Positions 23,401 to 36,503 of a stretch of DNA of 64,000 nucleotides are shown piece after piece (position 1 is the stretch's first letter; the number at the start of each line of letters is the position of its first letter). The notes under the pieces were generated by a model. The model worked only from the letters and a program-made list of their open reading frames with translations, was not told the DNA's origin and made no database searches. The stretch lies in assembly GCA_963995505.1 (NCBI GenBank), contig OZ023190.1:17416092-17480091 (forward strand), in the 5' to 3' direction. Source of the stretch: Hypericum androsaemum (Eukaryota > Streptophyta > Magnoliopsida > Malpighiales > Hypericaceae). Position numbers and translations under genes: made by a program.

Positions 23401-24365
23401 ACAAGGACGATTACGCCAGGATCGGAATCATGCCTCGCTACGGTGACACAGGATCGATCCGGTGGTTCGATGTCCAACCCGGATGCACATTTCACATCCT
23501 CAATAGTTTCGAGGACGGCGATGAGGTGACTAATCAAAATTCGAACATCTAGTAATCTAAATTACGAAGAACTTGAGAATTTATTAATTCATATATCTGT
23601 GATGCTTCAGGTTGTAGTATTGGGTTGCAGGGCTCTTGATTCAGTTATTCCAGGGCCTGACAATGTTGCAAATAAGTCCGAGTGGCTCGGGTCGAAACGA
23701 GTAGGATCTATTGAACCAAATGGTGATAGAGAAGATAGAATATTCTCCACTGTTACTAGTGGAGATTAAACATGGAGACAGGAGAGGTTAAGGAGAGGTA
23801 CCTCACCGGAACCCTTTTCTCCATGGAGTTCCCTATGATCAATGGCGATTTCATCGGTATCCGGAATAAATTTGGATACACTCAGATTGTTGATCATGAA
23901 GCAAGCTCTAGCTCAGGTTAAATATCACAAAACACATCAAATTGTACTCGTCATAGATGTTTTGTTATAAGTAGATGCGTTTATTAGAGTTTTGAATTGA
24001 TTGAGCGTACTATTGTGCGTCACAGGGATGGCAAAATTTGGTGGCCTAGCAAAATTACACTTCCAAGTTCCAATTACAGAGTCCTCCCCAGTAAGCAATC
24101 AAATTAATTCTTTTAAAGTCTTCTTTACTGTGAAGTAATTTTAGTTTTTAAGGTTTACTTAGATGTAATTTTGATGTTACTGAATTCTTATTTTGCATCA
24201 GGGAGATGAGGGACAGCCACAAGACCGGATTAAGGTGGAATATCACAAATTTGAGAATAACACTTTCTGTACGGGATCCACATTCGTTCCTAAGCCAGGA
24301 AGCCTGCAAGAGGACGACGGTTGGATCATCACCTTGTGCACAATGAAAATACCGATATTTCTAAG
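20432..24365 (+). pseudogene. Carotenoid cleavage dioxygenase (CCD1-like), frameshifted and lacking its last exon
   Basis: Twelve exons: 20432-20526, 20703-20829, 21051-21153, 22023-22282, 22425-22604, 22698-22776, 22928-23009, 23236-23298, 23387-23525, 23611-23916, 24026-24090, 24202-24365. Recognisable blocks: SNFAPDDELNEAVL, GVYIRNGPNPLFGG, HIWVEGEGMLHALYF, ENHIPQEIDIF, FTSHPK, CHQIGVTERYNVILDF, RIGIMPRYGD, FHILNSFEDGDEVVVLGCRA, MEFPMINGDFIG, MAKFGGLAKLHF. CCDs cleave carotenoid or apocarotenoid double bonds with Fe held by four His; three candidates are visible (in TSHPK, CHQIG, FHILN), while the fourth belongs to the PYGFHG exon, which I cannot find. Two apparent one-base losses break the frame: near 23,750 (before RLNMETGEVKE) and near 24,333 (before VHNEN-like sequence). 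Copia-1 begins 11 bp beyond the last donor, inside the expected final intron. The exon 2 acceptor at 20,702 is pyrimidine-poor. Confidence 0.85.
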
Positions 24366-25320
24366 GTAAATGTATTGTTGGAAAAATTGAATGAAAATTC
24401 AATGCAAAAGTTCAAAAGTGGAAAACTCAAAGAGGGAGGCCCAATATGGAATGGGAAAGGGTAATTCCACATTAGAAAATGACATAAATGTTTTTTAGTT
24501 TATAAGGAGAAGCTCTTTGTTAGTTAGGAAATAAGTTGACTGCTCGGAAAGCCAACTCGTGCGCACAAGCACGCGCATGTGCGTGTGCGCTTGGCGCATT
24601 GGACGCATGTCACAATACGCACTTTGAGACGCACGTGCGCAACGTTGCGAGGAGCCGAGGAGCCTTAAATTTTGGCAAATTTCAGACGGGTCACGAAGGA
24701 CTGGAATGTCCCAGAGACTTCCAGAAGGTTGAAGGGTTACGAGCGAACCTGAAGGTCGCACAGGCGAATCCACTGAAAGTCGCACAGACGAATCTAGAAG
24801 CTCCCAGAACACCGAAGGGACATGAGCGTGCTGCCTACTTGCCGAAGGGGTGCCTACGACCTCCGAAGAGCCACTAACGAATTGGCTAGAGAGGTGCCTG
24901 AAGGACAGCCTGCCTGCTGGCCAAAAGGGTGCGTCTCATCAAAATTGCCTCGTGCCCTTTCGGAGTGCCTGCCTCCCTCCCATCCAGCGCCTATAAATAG
25001 GCATCTCCCCCTCATTTGTATCTCACCCACTACAACTTGCATAAGCATTCATTAGCAATTGTAGGCTCTCTCTCCATCTCTCAGAAAGTTCTGAATATCC
25101 AAAGTTCGTCTAAAGCTTCGACGGTCATTGTGCTACGAACTCGGAAGTAGCCTAGTCGTTGTATCTTGAGGATGATTGCCGCAGCCCGTAAGTACTGAAT
25201 ATAGGGCAATCTCATCTTACGGAGAAAGAGTCAAACTCTTGCCTCGACTATACCAGATCCTAATCAAGTACACCACATCTGACATACATCAATTGTAAGA
25301 GTAGATCAGTGTACTTGAAG

Positions 25321-26428
25321 ATGGCATCAACAAGCTCCGTACTAACACCAGTGCCAGCAGTTCCGGGAACTGTCCACGCTAAAAGGCCGGCTAAGTTCAA
25401 CAGTACCGAGTTTAAGAGGTAACAACAGAAGATGCTGTTCTACTTAACGACGCTCAACTTGGTCCGATTCTTGAAGGAAGAGGCTCAAAAAGTGGCGGAA
25501 AATGAGGCTGATCCACAGAAGATCAACACCCTCGATGCATGGAGTCACAACAACTTCCTATGTCGTAACTATGTCCTGAATGGCTTAGACGATACCCTGT
25601 ACAATGTCTATGCATGTACCAAGACTACGAAAGAATTGTGGGACTCCCTGGAGAAGAAGTACAAAATGGAGGATACCGGCATGAAGAAATTCATCGTCGG
25701 AAGATTCCTCGACTTCCAGATGGTGGACTCCAAGAAGGTCATAGACCAAGTCCAAGAGCTACAGTTGATTCTACATGAGATTCACCCCGAAGACATGCAA
25801 CTCAGCGAATCTTTCCAGGTGGCTGCTCTAATCACGAAGCTACCCCCTGTAAAAGGATTTCAAGAACTACCTCAAACATAAGAGAAAGGACATGGGGCGA
25901 GAAGACCTGATCGTGAGACTAAAGATCGAGGAAGACAACCGAAAGTCTAAAGTCAAGACCAGCAGGACCAACTCTGAGGCTAAGGTACACCTCGCCCAAG
26001 GAGGTACCGGTAAAAAGAGGAAGAAGCCTGAGAATAAGCAGGAAAAGTAAGAGCCAAAGTAAAAGAAGGCTAAGAAGATCAAGGACAATTGCTACAAGTG
26101 CGACAAGCCTGGTCACATGGCAAAAGATTTTCGCCTGCCAAAGAGGGACGATCGTGAGAAGGAAAATCTAGCCGAAGACCTATCTGAGCTAGATTTATCT
26201 GCCGTGGTGTTTGAAGCCAATCTGGTGGATAACCCAAGAGAGTGGTTCATTGACACAAGGGCGACCCGACACATCTGCTCAGACAAGGAGATATTTTTGA
26301 CCTATACCGCGATCAACAGACGGAAGCTGTTTATAAGTAACTCCGCAACTTCTACCGTAGTCGAACTAGGCTAGGTGATGCTGAAGCTGAACTCCGAAAA
26401 AGAGCTGACCCTCAATGATGTGCTACAT
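25321..26428 (+). pseudogene. Copia-1 gag and protease remnant
   Basis: Starts ATG GCA TCA ACA; an in-frame TAA at about 25,420 interrupts it. A Retrovirus-type copia gag follows (ELWDSLEKKYKMEDTG, KKFIVGRFLDFQMVDSKKV), then a frameshift near 25,850 and more stops. The zinc knuckle CYKCDKPGHMAKDFR has lost its last Cys (Phe instead). A protease-like motif WFIDTRATRHIC has Arg where Gly/Ala is expected. The frame ends at the insertion point of the long-LTR element (NDVLH). Confidence 0.75.
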
Positions 26429-29400
26429 TGTCACGACCCAAATCTATGGTCGGTGACCGGCGCTAGACTTTGACTACTTAAATCACACACAAAGATCTAG
26501 CCAGCCTCAAACTTATTCAAATTCTTATAAATCTTAAACCATTAAACTTATAACTAAAACTTATATTATCTTGCATTTTCAATACCAAACTTTTACAACC
26601 AATTGTCAAGCTCTGTTCGATTAAACAAAATTAATATACTCTTAATAATTAAATATTTCCAAGATCAAATCAAATCTTGTGACTACGGAGCTTCTATATG
26701 AAAGAGTAAAATACAAATTGGAGACCTCGATGCAAGTCCTGGAGAACAAATCGGACTTGGTACGATCAGAGTAGATCTCTGAGCCAACACAACTCGTGTA
26801 CGAGTTCCTGCAAAACTGGTGGGTGGGGGGATGAGTGTTTTGGAACACCCAGTAAACAAATAAGATATGCATCGCAATTTATTTAGCTTCTCAATGCACA
26901 AACATACCTAAAACATGCATATAACTAACATGGCAAATAAATTATGCGGAGATGTACATTACTCAAAGATCATACTTACCAGATGACCAAATATAGCATA
27001 TAATCACAAAGTCACAAAAACATGAGCAAACTACGCAACGTCCCATTCCGTCACGCAATTTGACACATGAACACATAATTCCAAAATCAAATCACAAAAC
27101 TGGACGAATGTTCGGCAAGTTCTAGATAGTGTCACTCCAACTCCGACACGAGGATACCATATCTCAAAGGCGCCATCAGAATCCAACCCCGCCGGCCAAA
27201 CAGATCATATCAGAATCCATTGTATCCTCAGTATATGTGCACATATGCCAATATCCCCGGTTGGTCACGGGTAGACCTCTGCCTACTAGACGTCCATATC
27301 ACAGAGCCGAGCCATCCATATAACAGACTTTCATATTATAACAAATTCATAGGCTCCCAAAATATATATCAAACATATCCAGTGCCCCTCTGGGCCAGAT
27401 TAAACAAACTTTCACAAATCATAATGTCATACCATATGCTCATATGAAAAATTCACAAATGCACTCACGTTATCATATTCAAATCATGACAAATAAATAG
27501 AGTGCGCTAAAGAAAGCACGAGTCATATATTATTTGTTTACCGATTCGACCGAACGTCCATTTAGAGCATCTCTTTCCTCCAATACCTCCAATACACAAC
27601 GCTTTCTCCTTTACTCAATCGATGCTTAATTGCTCAAAGATACAAGTGGTTTAATCTCAAACCTGCTACAACCAACATCCAATTTTCTAATTTAATATAG
27701 TTATAATTGACACAATTTTTGTCAAGGTATTCAATTTTCAACCTAACCATTTATAATAAATTTATCCAATCTGAATTCAAAATTGATTCTACTTAATTTA
27801 TTCACTTTGAATTTGTTTAACCTTAAAATTCATACGGTAGTTCAAAACAATCAAGATAAACTTACCGTAGCTATTACTCCCTTATTTTCATCCTATAAAC
27901 TCAACGAAGCCTCCTAGTCCATTGTGAGCTTATATATATATTTTCTCTACTTTCCTTTAACATTTTCTTGCTTTCAAATGATGAGGTGCCCTCAATTTCT
28001 TTAATTTCCGTAACTAATCTAACATAACCAAATCATGGTCTCTAAAAGCTAATCATGCAAAACTATGCATTTGTACCATACAAAACTATTCACTCAAGCT
28101 CCAATTAATTGACATAAGTTTACCAAGGTTTAGTTAGTTTTTGTTCAAAGATAAAAAGCCCTCGATATTCCTTATTTTCTTAACTGGTTAAAATTATCAA
28201 TAGTTACTATTTAACTCAACAATTTAAGTCCTAATCAAAAGTCATCTCCCGCATTTAATTTTTGTTACCCAGAATAGAACAATCACGTTGAACATAATTG
28301 GAATAACTTTACCTGATTGAGTTATATTTTATACGTCTCTTCTTTTCGTTGGTCGCCTCGTTCTTTCACTTTTGTTTAACAGTTTTGGTGTTTGTGGGCT
28401 CTGTTATTATTTTTCCTTTCGGTGAAAAATACAACAAAATTTCACCACCTTCCTTTAATTTATAACTGATATTGATTTCTAATAGGAATATTAAGCTGCC
28501 ACGTTTTCACTACTCTTTACCTTCTTGCCACGTTTCCTTTTCCTTTTCTTGTTCTCCAATTGAGACTTATCTCTTCTTTTATCACAATGTTAGTTTTCCT
28601 TTATTTCTTTTCCTAGTCATTTTATTTTAATTGTTCGGTGGAAATTGTTAGAACCCTTCTTAATTTGCCCGATACGCATCTCATTTTACAATGAGACATA
28701 TATGTTTTAGTGGCCAATTCCATTAGCTGCCACATTTTAATTAGCTTCTCTTCTTTCTTTTTTTTAAAATTCTTGCTATATTTATCTGTTTCCAAACTGG
28801 ATCAATTTCACCTTAATTTAATAATGAAGAGTGTGCTTTGTGGAGACTTTGTATGTTGCCACGTCTCTTTTTTTCTTTTCAAACTTATCCTATTTTATTT
28901 GGTTCTTCTAATCAATTAGGAACCTTAAAACTTACTGTATTCATATTAGATTTTATATTAATACATTTCAAACTGTCATATTCTTTGAAGTTAACTCGGT
29001 CCAAATTATATCTAACGACATTCCTAGAATGTATCAATGACTTATTTTCATTGCTATATTCAAATAAAATATGCCATTATTTTACCGAATGACTTAGAAT
29101 AGTCGAGTATTACATTCTCCCCTCCTTATAAAAATTCGGCCCCCGAATTTACTTAAATAAATTTTTTTTACCTATCATTCACATAAAGGAATACTTAATT
29201 AGTATCTTCTCTTAGACAAATGTAGTTTGCGAATAATTTCTTTACTCTACTTTGTAATTCAAAGGTTCCTTAATCTAAAGCTTTCAAATTGTTTGGTCCA
29301 AAATCCCCTTTTAGCATATCCAATATGCTAAATTTACCTAATCTCAACCTATTCGGGAGTTCAAACAATATCAACGTCTTATAAACACGTCTTACAATTG

Positions 29401-29960
29401 GACGTAATTTGACGTAACAGTGATAGTGGCAAAGTCAACATGACACTAGTCCAATCATCTCTTAATTCTCAACGAGTCAAAGTTTCTAGGATTGATTCTA
29501 CCTCTTCTTCAAATATCATTGTTCATATCATAGGTGATACCTTGGAGAACACGTATGTTCTCATATTAAATTTGGTATCCTTCTCTCTTTGGATTGAGAT
29601 AGTTCACTTGAAATTTTTTTAAAATTCTGATAATTGACCTTAGTTTACATTCATCTCCAACTATTCCAAATTGATGTATATCCTTTTTGCAGGAAAAGGA
29701 AGTCCAATTGCCATTTCATAATTATGGCACAAAAACTTGAATTCCAAAGAACTTTCTAACACATAACTTATTAAGTGACTCATTCTTCTCTTTTTATTGA
29801 TCACAAAACACATCTTAACCATATAGGCCAATTTCCAACCACATGTCTTACCATCAAACCTTTCAAAAGTTATTGTCCTTCTAAGGTAATACACCTCATA
29901 TAAAAATTGTAGTTCTTTTAATCTCTTAAATTTATGAATAGCCTTAGATTTTTTTTGACG
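26429..29960 (-). mobile_element. Long-LTR retroelement remnant (gypsy-like), inserted in copia-1
   Basis: Opens TGTCACGACCC at 26,429; an LTR-like segment ends TATTACA at 29,114 (about 2.7 kb), directly followed by TTCTCCCCTCCTTATAA, which on the minus strand is a polypurine tract. This makes it a minus-strand 3' LTR plus about 850 bp of interior. No protein domain is recognisable and no second LTR is present. The same junction occurs at about 40,685-40,715. Assignment to Ty3/gypsy rests on the LTR start and junction style only. Confidence 0.5.
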
Positions 29961-29972
29961 CAAACAATAAAT

Positions 29973-31040
29973 GTGAAGTGTGTAGAGGCAAAAATGACCA
30001 AAGCACCTTTTTATTCAGTGGAAAGAAGTACTACACCTTTAGAGTTAATTTATACCGACATATGCGATATGAAACGAGTGCAAACTAGAGGTAGAAAAAA
30101 GTATTTCATCACGTTTATTGACGATTGCATGAGGTACTGTTATGTACACCTCTTGAAAGGAAAAGACGAAGCTCTAGAAGCTTTCAAGAGTTATAAGAAT
30201 GAGGTTGAAAATCAACTTAGCACTAAAATCAAAATGATTCGAAGTGATAGAGGGGGAGAATATGTAGCTCCGTTTGAGGAATTCTGCCAACAACAAGGCA
30301 TTATTCATCAGACAACTGCTCCATACTCACCTCAATCAAATGGCGTAGCTGAGCGCAAGAATCGAACTCTTAAGGAGATGATGAATGCTATGTTGATTAG
30401 CTCGGACTTACCCCAGAACTTGTGGGGGGAAGCTGTGCTCTTAGCTAATTATATTCTAAATAAATTGCCACACAAGAAAAGGGACAAAACTCCATATGAA
30501 TTATGGAAAGGGAGAAAGCCTTCATACGGTTACCTTAAAGTGTGGGGGTACCTAGCTAAGGTAGAAATACCTCCGCCTAAAAGGGTGAGAATAGGACCCA
30601 AGACCGTTGACTACATTTTTATCCGATATGCTTACAACAGTAGTGCCTACCAATTTCTAGTGCACAAGTCTGAAAATCCTGAAATCAACAAGGGAATGGT
30701 CATGGAATCAAGGAATGCAACATTCTTTGAGAATATCTTTCCCAAAAAGGAAACGAAAGAAGTAAGCTCAAACAAAAGAAGTTATGAAGCTACACAAGGC
30801 TCTGATCAAAGTGCTGAGGAACCTATACGGAGTAAGGAGACCAAAGTAGCCAAGTCGTTTGGTCCAGATTTTCTAAATTATATGTTAGAAAATGAATCTG
30901 GGACAATCCAAGAGGCATTATCAAGTCCAGACGCTCCTCTCTGGAAAGAAGCTATCAACAATTAGATAGAGTCCATCATCCAAAACCACACGTGGAAAAT
31001 TGTGGATCTCCCACCAAGTTGTAAACCTTTAGGTTGCAAG
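29973..31040 (+). pseudogene. Copia-1 integrase to start of reverse transcriptase
   Basis: Reads AKMTKAPF (end of the pre-integrase region), integrase core [35 protein letters not shown] and the catalytic Glu in [16 protein letters not shown], then [19 protein letters not shown]. The N-terminal RT motif region TWKIVDLPPSCKPLGCKW follows, with an in-frame TAG near 30,965. The abrupt end at 31,040 adjoins a LINE-derived sequence. Confidence 0.85.
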
Positions 31041-31142
31041 TGGAATGCTTCCGAGACGGTGCTTCATGCATTGAGAGATTGTGTCAAGATTAGGTATACT
31101 TGGGTCCAACTGTTGATTGCCTATAACCAAAATGTGAACTCG
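31041..31142 (+). mobile_element. LINE fragment, 5' part (split by copia-2)
   Basis: Encodes ETVLHALRDCVKIRYTWVQLL, the zinc-binding region found after plant LINE reverse transcriptases (H..RDC pattern). The reading frame is interrupted exactly at the copia-2 insertion (ACTCG) and continues at 37,366. Confidence 0.65.
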
Positions 31143-32008
31143 TGTTGGAGAATTAGATTTTTAATCCATCGAGGAGGTTGGCGCAACATATATGTATATA
31201 TTGGGTTTGGGCCTAAGAGGATAATTAGGAAGAGAATTCTAATTAAATGTAATCTCTTAGGAACTTTGAGCTAATGCAGGTCATGCCAATTAGTTTTGGG
31301 TGTCATATGATCTATGCGAAACACGTTGAGAAAGTTTCGTAACGATGAATGACACTTGCTAAAAATCAATTCTCTGTGTGAATGAAAAATTGGCTTCGAA
31401 GTGATGAGGCTTTTATTGGTAACCACTCATTTATTGACCGTGGTTAATAGGGAGTGTTAATGGCTGTAACCGCTCATTTATTGACCATGGTTAATAGGGG
31501 GATTAATGACTGCCATTATTCCAGAATTAAATGGGGTCTCAAATCTTCCTTATAAAAGGGGACCTCCTCCTCTCATTTGAAACACACCAAAAACTCACTT
31601 AGAGTTTTACTCTCCTCTCTCCCCCTTAGCATAGGCATTCTCATTTGCATAGTGTCGGGGTTCTACACTACTAAAGGTTCGAAAGGTGTTCAATAGTGCT
31701 TCCTATTGTTCACGTGATTGGACATTGTACCTTGGGAACTCTCTTACCCATGGAGGTCTGAAGCTATACGGTGGGTAATAAGAGTTTAAGGGCACACGGC
31801 TTGCTGTGGCCTCGTCCAGGATTAAATCCGAAGTTTGTGATATTCAAGAAGGCGGACTCGATGAGAAGGACGCGTCTCCCACCTTGGAGAAGACATTTTT
31901 CGCACTTTGCTCATAGTGTGGTTGTAAGCTATCTCTCACTCTCTTCTATTATAGTGTTTACGATTTATATATGTTCAAACCATAATTTATATACTAATAT
32001 TTCTAACA
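31143..32008 (+). repeat. Copia-2 left LTR
   Basis: Pairs with 36,504-37,365. It includes a TATA-like 'cttataaaag' (about 31,548) followed by a CT-rich leader, suggesting the LTR promoter. The right copy preserves the same arrangement. Confidence 0.85.
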
Positions 32009-32729
32009 ATCTTAAACTCTTATTAGTATTAGTAAATTTATTTGTTAATCGTATATATATAATCGCTTGTGGTCGCTATTGGCGTTAACTTGCTTCTGTG
32101 CAAATCTTACATTCGCTTGCCTCTGTAAGGAATAACTGGAAAAAAGAAGAAGAAGAAGAAGAAGAAATTGATTAAACAATTTATCGCTTGCTTCCGTTGG
32201 GGAAATTGGAATTGGAAAAGTTTAATTAAGGCATGGTTGAATTTAAAGAATACTTTTTAACTTCTGTGCTCACCTGTTACATGTAACCGTTGCACCATTA
32301 CGTGAGTTTATCACTGCTCCTACAGTTAATTTATTGAATACAGTTTTCAGGTTTGTTGCAAGTGTTTATCTACTGCGAGCACTACATCGAAAAATATATA
32401 GATATATTTTTCTGTGTTTATTTAAATAGTGCTCAATTCTAATACTTACCAAAGGTTATTTTGGTGATTTATAAATGGCAATTAACCATTTAACATATAA
32501 CGTCCACTAGAATTCTATTGGATACTGTTTTCATTGTTTATGCAAATAAACGTGTTCTAAATATAACAGCAATCTATTTAGTTTTACGGGTGTTACATCT
32601 TACGAAGTTATTATTGAGCTTATTTAAATTGTGGTGCGTAGTCATTAACATTGTGGCTATTAATGCATGCGATTTGGGAGTTGGGACCACAAGAGGCGTG
32701 GAGATCGACTCTGTTAAGAAATGATTGAG

Positions 32730-35700
32730 ATGAACTCTACCAGCAACAACATGAACGTTGAAGTTCCGATTATGAGGGATAGCGACGATGAGGTCGTGAT
32801 GCCGGTTCTGAGAAATCCACTGTCATCCTCTCAATTTGAGAATACGAAAAAGTTCAAGCATAGTAGTTTCAAGAGGTGGCAATAAACGATGATGCTCTTC
32901 TTGACTACCTTGACTTGACCTGGTATCTCAAAGAGAGTAAACCCGAGGAGGATGTTAGAGATCTTCATAAGACTCTCATCCGTGATGTCCACCAAGTGGT
33001 GATGATGATTGAAAGATTGTCGCCATCTTGGAAGGACGTCAAGATGAACCTCAAATACAAGAGGAAGATGAAGAGTCTCTAGGACCTTTTGAGAAGGTTG
33101 CATATCGAGCAAGATAACCGAAAGGTTAAATAGAAACCAAAAAGCATAGTTGCTAAGGGTTGCTATAAATGTCATGCCGTTGAGGGGCAAGAACAAGAAG
33201 CATGCTCATGATAATGAGACAAACTTGAGTTTCGACCTTGATGACACGAACCTCATGGTCATGTGTCGAGGTGAATTTTGTTGGTGGGTGGACACGAGGG
33301 CCACACACCACATTTGTGCGAACAAATAGATGATCAAGACCTATCAACTAGTGGATGATTATAATTGCTACACGTAAAACTCGGAAGTATCCAAAATTGA
33401 AGGCAAGAGATGGTTTTGCTCAAGGTAACCTCGAACAAGAGTTGACCGATGTGTTACATGTACCTGAGATTTGGAAGAATCTGATCTTCGAAGCTGTGCT
33501 CGACAAGAAAGACTTTCAACTTGTGTTTGAGTTGGAAAAAGTCATTCTGTTGAAAGGCGGAATGTCTATTGGCAAAGATTATTTTTGACCAATATTCTCA
33601 AAATGAGTGAAATGACTTTAGCCTCTAAGGCAAAGTCGAATACTTAGATTGATAGAAGTGCGACCTGCGAAGTTAGCACTAGTACATTTGTAATAAATGC
33701 TGGGGAGAATGAAAATTTTGAATTTTCTTGTGAGCCATTGTAATTGTGGAGAGGTGGATTAGGTCATGTGAATTATAAGTCTTTACAAAGTCTTATGTCA
33801 CTAAACCTATTATCCAAGTCAACATCGATAATACAAGTGCGAGACTTGATCGATGATTGTACAAGAGATTGCTATGTCTACTTGATGACGTGCGAGACAA
33901 AGTAATAGATTTATCATTTACTATAAGAATGAAGTCAAGAACCAACTTGGAAAGAAGATCAAGAATCTTCCAAGTTGTTGGGGAAGCAGTGCCTTCGGCC
34001 AATTATGTGCTCAATAGGATACCGCACAAAAAGTTGGATAAAATACCTTATGAATTGTGGAAAGGTCATGCACCTAGCTACTAATTCTTAAAGGTTTGGG
34101 GATGTCTTGCTAAGGTTCCAATTCCACCTCCTAAAAGGACAAGGATAGGACCCAAGATGGTGGATTGTGTGTTTATCTGTTATGCACAGGATAGTGTTGT
34201 ATATCGATTCCTGGTACACAAGTCAGATAACTCTGATGTCCACGTAAATACTATCATTGAAGCTAGGGATGCTTCATTCTTTGAGAAAATCTTTCCTCAC
34301 AAAGCTCGAACTGGAATTGACCGTCAAGTTGACGAAAGTGGGAGCAATGTGGGGGGAGAGGAACCTCAAGATGAAGTTGAAGAACCTAGACGCGGGAAAA
34401 GGGCTAGGAAAGAAAAGTCCTTCGAGTCAGATTTTCTAACGTATCTGTTAAAAAAGGATCCAGTAACCTACAACTAACTCAAACATGAGTCGAGTGAGAT
34501 AGAGTTTATCTTACATAATCACACTTTGGGCTAAGTAGTGAATAGTGAGATAGAGTCTATCTTATATAATCACACTTGGGAACTAATAGATCTACCTCTG
34601 GGTAGTAAATCACTAGGCCATAAGTGGGTCTTCAAAAAGAAGATGAAGCCTGATGGTACTGTGGATAAGTACAAGGTAAGACTTGTTATTAAAGGCTATA
34701 AACAAACTGAGGGTGTTGATTATTTCGACAAATATGCTCATATCTCCAGGAAATTGTCTATTAAGTTAGTCATAGCCTTGGTGGCTTTGTTTAACCTAGT
34801 AAACTTGTAAAATCCTTGTATGGACTAAAACAAGCACCTAAATAATGGCAAAAAAAGTTTGATAGTGTAATGCTATCTAACAGGTTTCAGATAAACCAAT
34901 GTGATAAATGTATCTACGTAAAAGGAGATGATAACGACTATGTGATAGTTTGTCTCTACGTAGATGACATGTTGATCGTGGGTAATAACGATAATATCAA
35001 AATTACCAAGAGAATATTGTCGCAAAATTTTGGCATGAAAGACTTGGGACAAGCTGATGTAATACTTGGGATGAAAATCACCAAGACTTCAGAAGGTTAC
35101 GTGCTTTCCCAAGGTCACTATGTCAAAAAGATACTTGACAAATTCGTTAAGGATAGCAATGTAATTGCGAGAACTCCTATGGAAGTGGTGTCAAGTCTCT
35201 ACAAGAATCGTGGAGAGAGTGTGAGACAACTAGATTATTCTAGAGTTATAGGCAGTCTAATGTACCTCATGGACTGTACTAGACTAGATATTGCAAACTC
35301 GGTTAACCGATTATCGAGATATACGAGTAATCCCAATTATGAATATTGGAAAGCGATAGTTAGAGTCCTTAGATACCTAAGGTACACTGCTAACTATGGA
35401 TTACACTCTACGAGACATCCCACCGTTCTGGAAGGGTATTCAGACGCGAACTGGATCTCGGACTCTAAGAATATAAAATCCACGAGCGGATACATATTTA
35501 CAATTGGAGGAGCAGCGATCTCGTAGAGATCATGCAAACAAACTTGCATTGCTATATCAACTATGGAATCAGAATTCATAGCGTTGGATCCAGCAGTTGA
35601 AGAGGCGGATTGGCTCTGAAGTTTTTTGGAGGACATCCCGATGTGGTCAAGACCAGTGCCTCCCATTAGCGTGTACTGTGATAATCAATCAGCTATCGGA

Positions 35701-35841
35701 AGAGCACAAAATAATGTGTATAATGGAAAGTCTAGACACATGCGTCGTAGACATAAATCCGTGAAAAATGTTATTGAGAACGAGTGTGATATCTTTAGAC
35801 TATGTAAAGTCAAAAGAGAACATCGTGAATCCATTAACTAA
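32730..35841 (+). pseudogene. Copia-2 gag-pol remnant
   Basis: Fragments in order: gag-like LHKTLIRDVHQVVMMIERL (about 32,970), protease-area WWVDTRATHHIC (about 33,280), integrase C-terminal VLNRIPHKKLDKIPYELWKG (about 34,005), RT N-terminus SKSLGHKWVFKKKMKPDG (about 34,600), RT with [10 protein letters not shown] (about 34,955) and ILGMKI, RNase [20 protein letters not shown] (about 35,440). The RT palm segment between IALVALFNL and KSLYGLKQAP is deleted (about 34,800), and the integrase core is largely missing. Several stops and frameshifts make it inactive. Confidence 0.82.
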
Positions 35842-36503
35842 AGGTCTAACGAGAGACCAAGTTGAGGTATCATCGAGGGGAATGGGACTAAAGCCCACGA
35901 AATAACCTAAACCCATGATGGCAACCCAACCTGGATCGTAAACTCCGATCTGCAGGTTCAAAGGGACAACCGAATTGTGAGGCTAGGGTCGAACAAAGTA
36001 CTCGGGAAATTGAGTTCCTTACCTATTCCTATGATGAAAGAGTGATAGACCTGCCATGTGAAGGTTAAGCTTTAAGTTTTTAATGATCCTTATACTTCAA
36101 ATATATACAAGTGGGGTATGATAGGATACTCCTTATAAGAGATCACCTATGTCGAATATGAAGGGGCCGCTTCTATGAGATGAGTTAATGGCTAAATCTC
36201 TAGAGTATTCGATGAAGTTTCCAAGGCAGTCCAGGGCCAAAATAGACAACAACGAAAGGACCGAGTAGTGGTTTGAGAAGGAGTTGTGTGAGTACCTTTG
36301 TCTTGGTATACATAAAATGCCGAACAGTTCAAGGCATCGCGTCCATTGGTTGGCAAGTATATCCGAAGGTATTTCACTGAGGAAGGTTCAAGGCTTTCAA
36401 CCACCTTTCCTAATGCAACTAATTCTCGAAGAACTCCAAGTTGCATGTAACATTGGTAGGCTCATATCATAACATATTAGCCAATTGCATTCATGTGGGG
36501 GAT

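Larger units (their letters stand above)
24376..31040 (+). mobile_element. Ty1/copia element copia-1, broken and interrupted
   Basis: Begins TGTTGGAAAAATTG just inside the last CCD intron. An LTR-like and leader stretch runs to 25,320, then gag (25,321-26,428). A long-LTR element (26,429-about 29,960) replaces the pre-integrase region, then integrase and the start of the reverse-transcriptase region follow (29,973-31,040). The sequence stops after the conserved LGCKW and passes directly into a LINE fragment. Reverse-transcriptase core, RNase H and a right LTR are not present. Multiple stops mark it as dead. Confidence 0.75.

Noticed and set aside
29934..30965. 343-codon frame as a host gene
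   Set aside because: DDE integrase motifs ([27 protein letters not shown]) identify it as copia-1 pol.
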